Position numbers and translations under genes: made by a program. Below, in pieces: positions 62,660 through 64,000 of a stretch of 64,000 nt of DNA. A model generated the notes under the pieces. The model was not told where the DNA came from, made no database searches, and saw only the letters and a program-made list of their open reading frames with translations. Origin of the DNA: Paramesorhizobium deserti (GTDB taxonomy: Bacteria; Pseudomonadota; Alphaproteobacteria; Rhizobiales; Rhizobiaceae); contig NZ_LNTU01000039.1 in the NCBI RefSeq assembly GCF_001558695.1, positions 124,001 through 188,000 of the forward strand, given 5' to 3'. Position 1 is the first letter of the stretch. Each line of letters opens with the position of its first letter.

Positions 62660-63382
62660 CTACGCCGATGTCAGCCGGAACCGCCGCGGCTGCAGCGAAC
62701 TCTGAAACCATTCCACAAAGCTGGCAATCGAGAAAACCGGCAGGCCGGTGACCTCGCGAATGTCGGCCGCGTAGGGGATCATATTGGTGCATTCGAGCAC
62801 AATCGCGCCGAGATCGGCATTGGCGCGGGCAAGCTGCAACGCGGCTTCCACATTATCCCGACGCGCCGCCTCGACATCGAGCTCCTCTTCATTGCCGAGG
62901 ATGACGCGGGTGAATTCAGTTCCCGCCTCCGTCGAGCTGATCGGCGTACCGGCCGGTACGCCGGCCTTTTTCAGATGCAGTGGGGTCAGCGTCGAGGCGG
63001 AGATCGTCAGGATGCCGGCGCGTTTCGTCTTCGGCAGAAGCCGGTTGACGAGTGAGACCTGCATCAGCGACGAAGTCGCCACCGGCACGCCCACGGCGTC
63101 CGCTAGCTCCTCCTGGAACAGCGACAGAAACCCGCAATTGGTGATGCCGTCGACGCCGTCGGCCACGAGTTCACGCGCCGCGCCGATGAACACATCGAGC
63201 AGGCCTTCGGCGTTCCTCCGCACCACGCGATCGGGCGAGGCCCCGCGGACGATCTTGTAATGAACGGGAAACGGCCAGGTCAGCGCGTTGCCCATGTCGC
63301 CAACAATGCGGGGAAAGCGCGCGTCGAGCATCAGGATGCCGACCGCTGCGCCATAGATCGATTTGCCGCCTCTCGCCTTCAT
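62660..63382 (-). CDS. Aspartate/glutamate racemase-family protein
   Basis: 240 aa. Two candidate catalytic cysteines lie in GITNCGFLSL and IVLECTNMIPYAADI, the pseudo-symmetric pair of Asp/Glu and hydantoin racemases and maleate isomerases. The start overlaps the stop of the GntR gene by four bases (ATGA). Likely substrate is an amino-acid or hydantoin-like compound. It is convergent with the LysR gene, ten bases apart. Confidence 0.85.
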   Translation of the reverse strand: MKARGGKSIYGAAVGILMLDARFPRIVGDMGNALTWPFPVHYKIVRGASPDRVVRRNAEGLLDVFIGAARELVADGVDGITNCGFLSLFQEELADAVGVPVATSSLMQVSLVNRLLPKTKRAGILTISASTLTPLHLKKAGVPAGTPISSTEAGTEFTRVILGNEEELDVEAARRDNVEAALQLARANADLGAIVLECTNMIPYAADIREVTGLPVFSIASFVEWFQSSLQPRRFRLTSA

Positions 63383-64000
63383 AGCTCATCCATCGTCTTG
63401 AACTCCGGTGTCCTGTAATCCTCGTCGGCAAAAAGCCGCGCGTGGCATTCCCTGACCGCCCGCGCGATCTCTTCCCGCCGCCGGACGATATGTCCATCCA
63501 TCAGCGCGCTGGCGGAGGTGGCATCGCGCGCCGCGATCGCTGACAGGATTGCGCGGTGCTCGCCTTGGGTACGGCCGCGGCGGCTCTCCATATCCACCCA
63601 ACGGAAGAAGCGGATGCGTGCGTTGATATTCCCGAGTGTGCGCAGCAGTTCAGCGTTGCCGGCAAGATCGGCAATCGTCTCGTGGAAATGCTCATCCCAT
63701 GCCAGCAATTCTTCCGGCGAGCGGCCCTCCTCGCCCGCAGTGCGGTCGAGAAAGCGGCCGAGCTCAGCGAGCGCACCATCGCTCGCGCGCTCGACCGCCA
63801 GTTGGACGGCAAAGCGCTCGATCGCCTGGCGCAGCTGGTAAAGATCCTGAATCTCCGTGACGGAATAGGTCCGGCAAAAGAAACCCTTGCCGCTCTCGAA
63901 GGTCAGGAAACCTTCCGCCACCAGCCGGTTCAGCGCCTCGCGCAGCGGCGTGCGGCTGGCATTGAGCGCGCGCGACAGCGCCACCTCGTTGACGCGCTCC
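63379..64000 (-). CDS. GntR-family regulator (FCD), 5' end beyond window
   Basis: The reading frame runs off the right edge. What is present is most of the winged helix (NEVALSRALNASRTPLREALNRLVAEGFLTFESGKGFFCRTYS) and the complete FCD domain with metal-ligand-like DEHFHETIADLAGN and GEHRAILSAIAARD. An ATG at 63984 is not the true start because coding sequence continues upstream of it. It is coupled to the racemase-family gene, which it probably regulates. Confidence 0.88.
   Translation of the reverse strand, partial: ERVNEVALSRALNASRTPLREALNRLVAEGFLTFESGKGFFCRTYSVTEIQDLYQLRQAIERFAVQLAVERASDGALAELGRFLDRTAGEEGRSPEELLAWDEHFHETIADLAGNAELLRTLGNINARIRFFRWVDMESRRGRTQGEHRAILSAIAARDATSASALMDGHIVRRREEIARAVRECHARLFADEDYRTPEFKTMDEL

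Noticed and set aside
1-64000. CRISPR arrays, tRNA or rRNA genes, insertion sequences, prophage or integrase genes
   Set aside because: None were seen on reading both strands; the only tandem repeat is the short GGATGAC array.

Overview
The window looks like an accessory catabolic region of a Rhizobiaceae-type alphaproteobacterium. The evidence is a complete fixNOQP-fixGHIS cluster next to an FnrN-type regulator and a perfect anaerobox, a rhizobial adenylate cyclase with TPR repeats, many ABC and TRAP solute importers each with its own LacI, GntR or RpiR regulator, and G+C-rich codon use throughout. The whole window is densely coded: no gap exceeds about 250 bases. I saw no rRNA, tRNA, CRISPR array, transposase, integrase or replication gene. 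A large secondary replicon or chromosomal accessory region would both fit.

Layout. 1-196: 5' part of a LysR gene. 401-6266: a six-gene, tightly coupled unit (ABC ATPase, binding protein, two permeases, LacI regulator, class III phosphodiesterase) with a perfect 16-bp palindrome just before the first gene. 6263-6715: a PACE-type efflux gene. 6941-14389: an L-gulonate/D-mannonate type operon (frameshifted RspB-like dehydrogenase, TRAP DctPQM, UxuB, UxuA, GntR). 14394-25398: small regulator-enzyme pairs (MFS/WrbA with a frameshifted LysR; Tat-exported alpha/beta hydrolase with an OhrR-like MarR; adenylate cyclase; EamA exporter; nitroreductase with LysR; DinB), then fnrN and a hemerythrin-like gene. 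25597-33711: the cbb3 oxidase structural genes ccoNOQP and the maturation genes ccoGHIS. 33761-36530: a small membrane protein and an SGNH-type acyltransferase.

36540-43746: a compact acid-sugar cluster made of a RuBisCO-like protein, a DUF1537 kinase, a VOC protein, a TRAP importer and a LacI regulator. It resembles the kinase plus RuBisCO-like half of D-apiose catabolism, but the apiose dehydrogenase, lactonase and oxidoisomerase genes are not here. 45214-58798: a divergent 14-gene carbohydrate cluster. On the left are a sugar ABC importer, FGGY kinase, HAD phosphatase-like protein, two SDRs and a glycerol-dehydrogenase-like enzyme. On the right are a cupin glucose-6-phosphate isomerase, KDPG-type aldolase, shikimate-dehydrogenase-like protein, 2-hydroxyacid dehydrogenase, UlaG-like metallohydrolase and an RpiR regulator. 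Two copies of one motif (TGTA-N7-TACC) sit before the two divergent operons and probably tie them into one regulon. These two clusters are the best candidates for undescribed pathways.

58909-64000: a membrane GGDEF-EAL protein, a shared bidirectional terminator, a glutathione S-transferase with a divergent LysR, and an Asp/Glu-racemase-family gene coupled to a GntR gene that runs off the window.

Two genes (the RspB-like dehydrogenase and the LysR at 16335) carry single-base frameshifts in otherwise intact reading frames. These are either young pseudogenes or sequencing errors. All functional calls rest on reading motifs and gene order; no database search was run.
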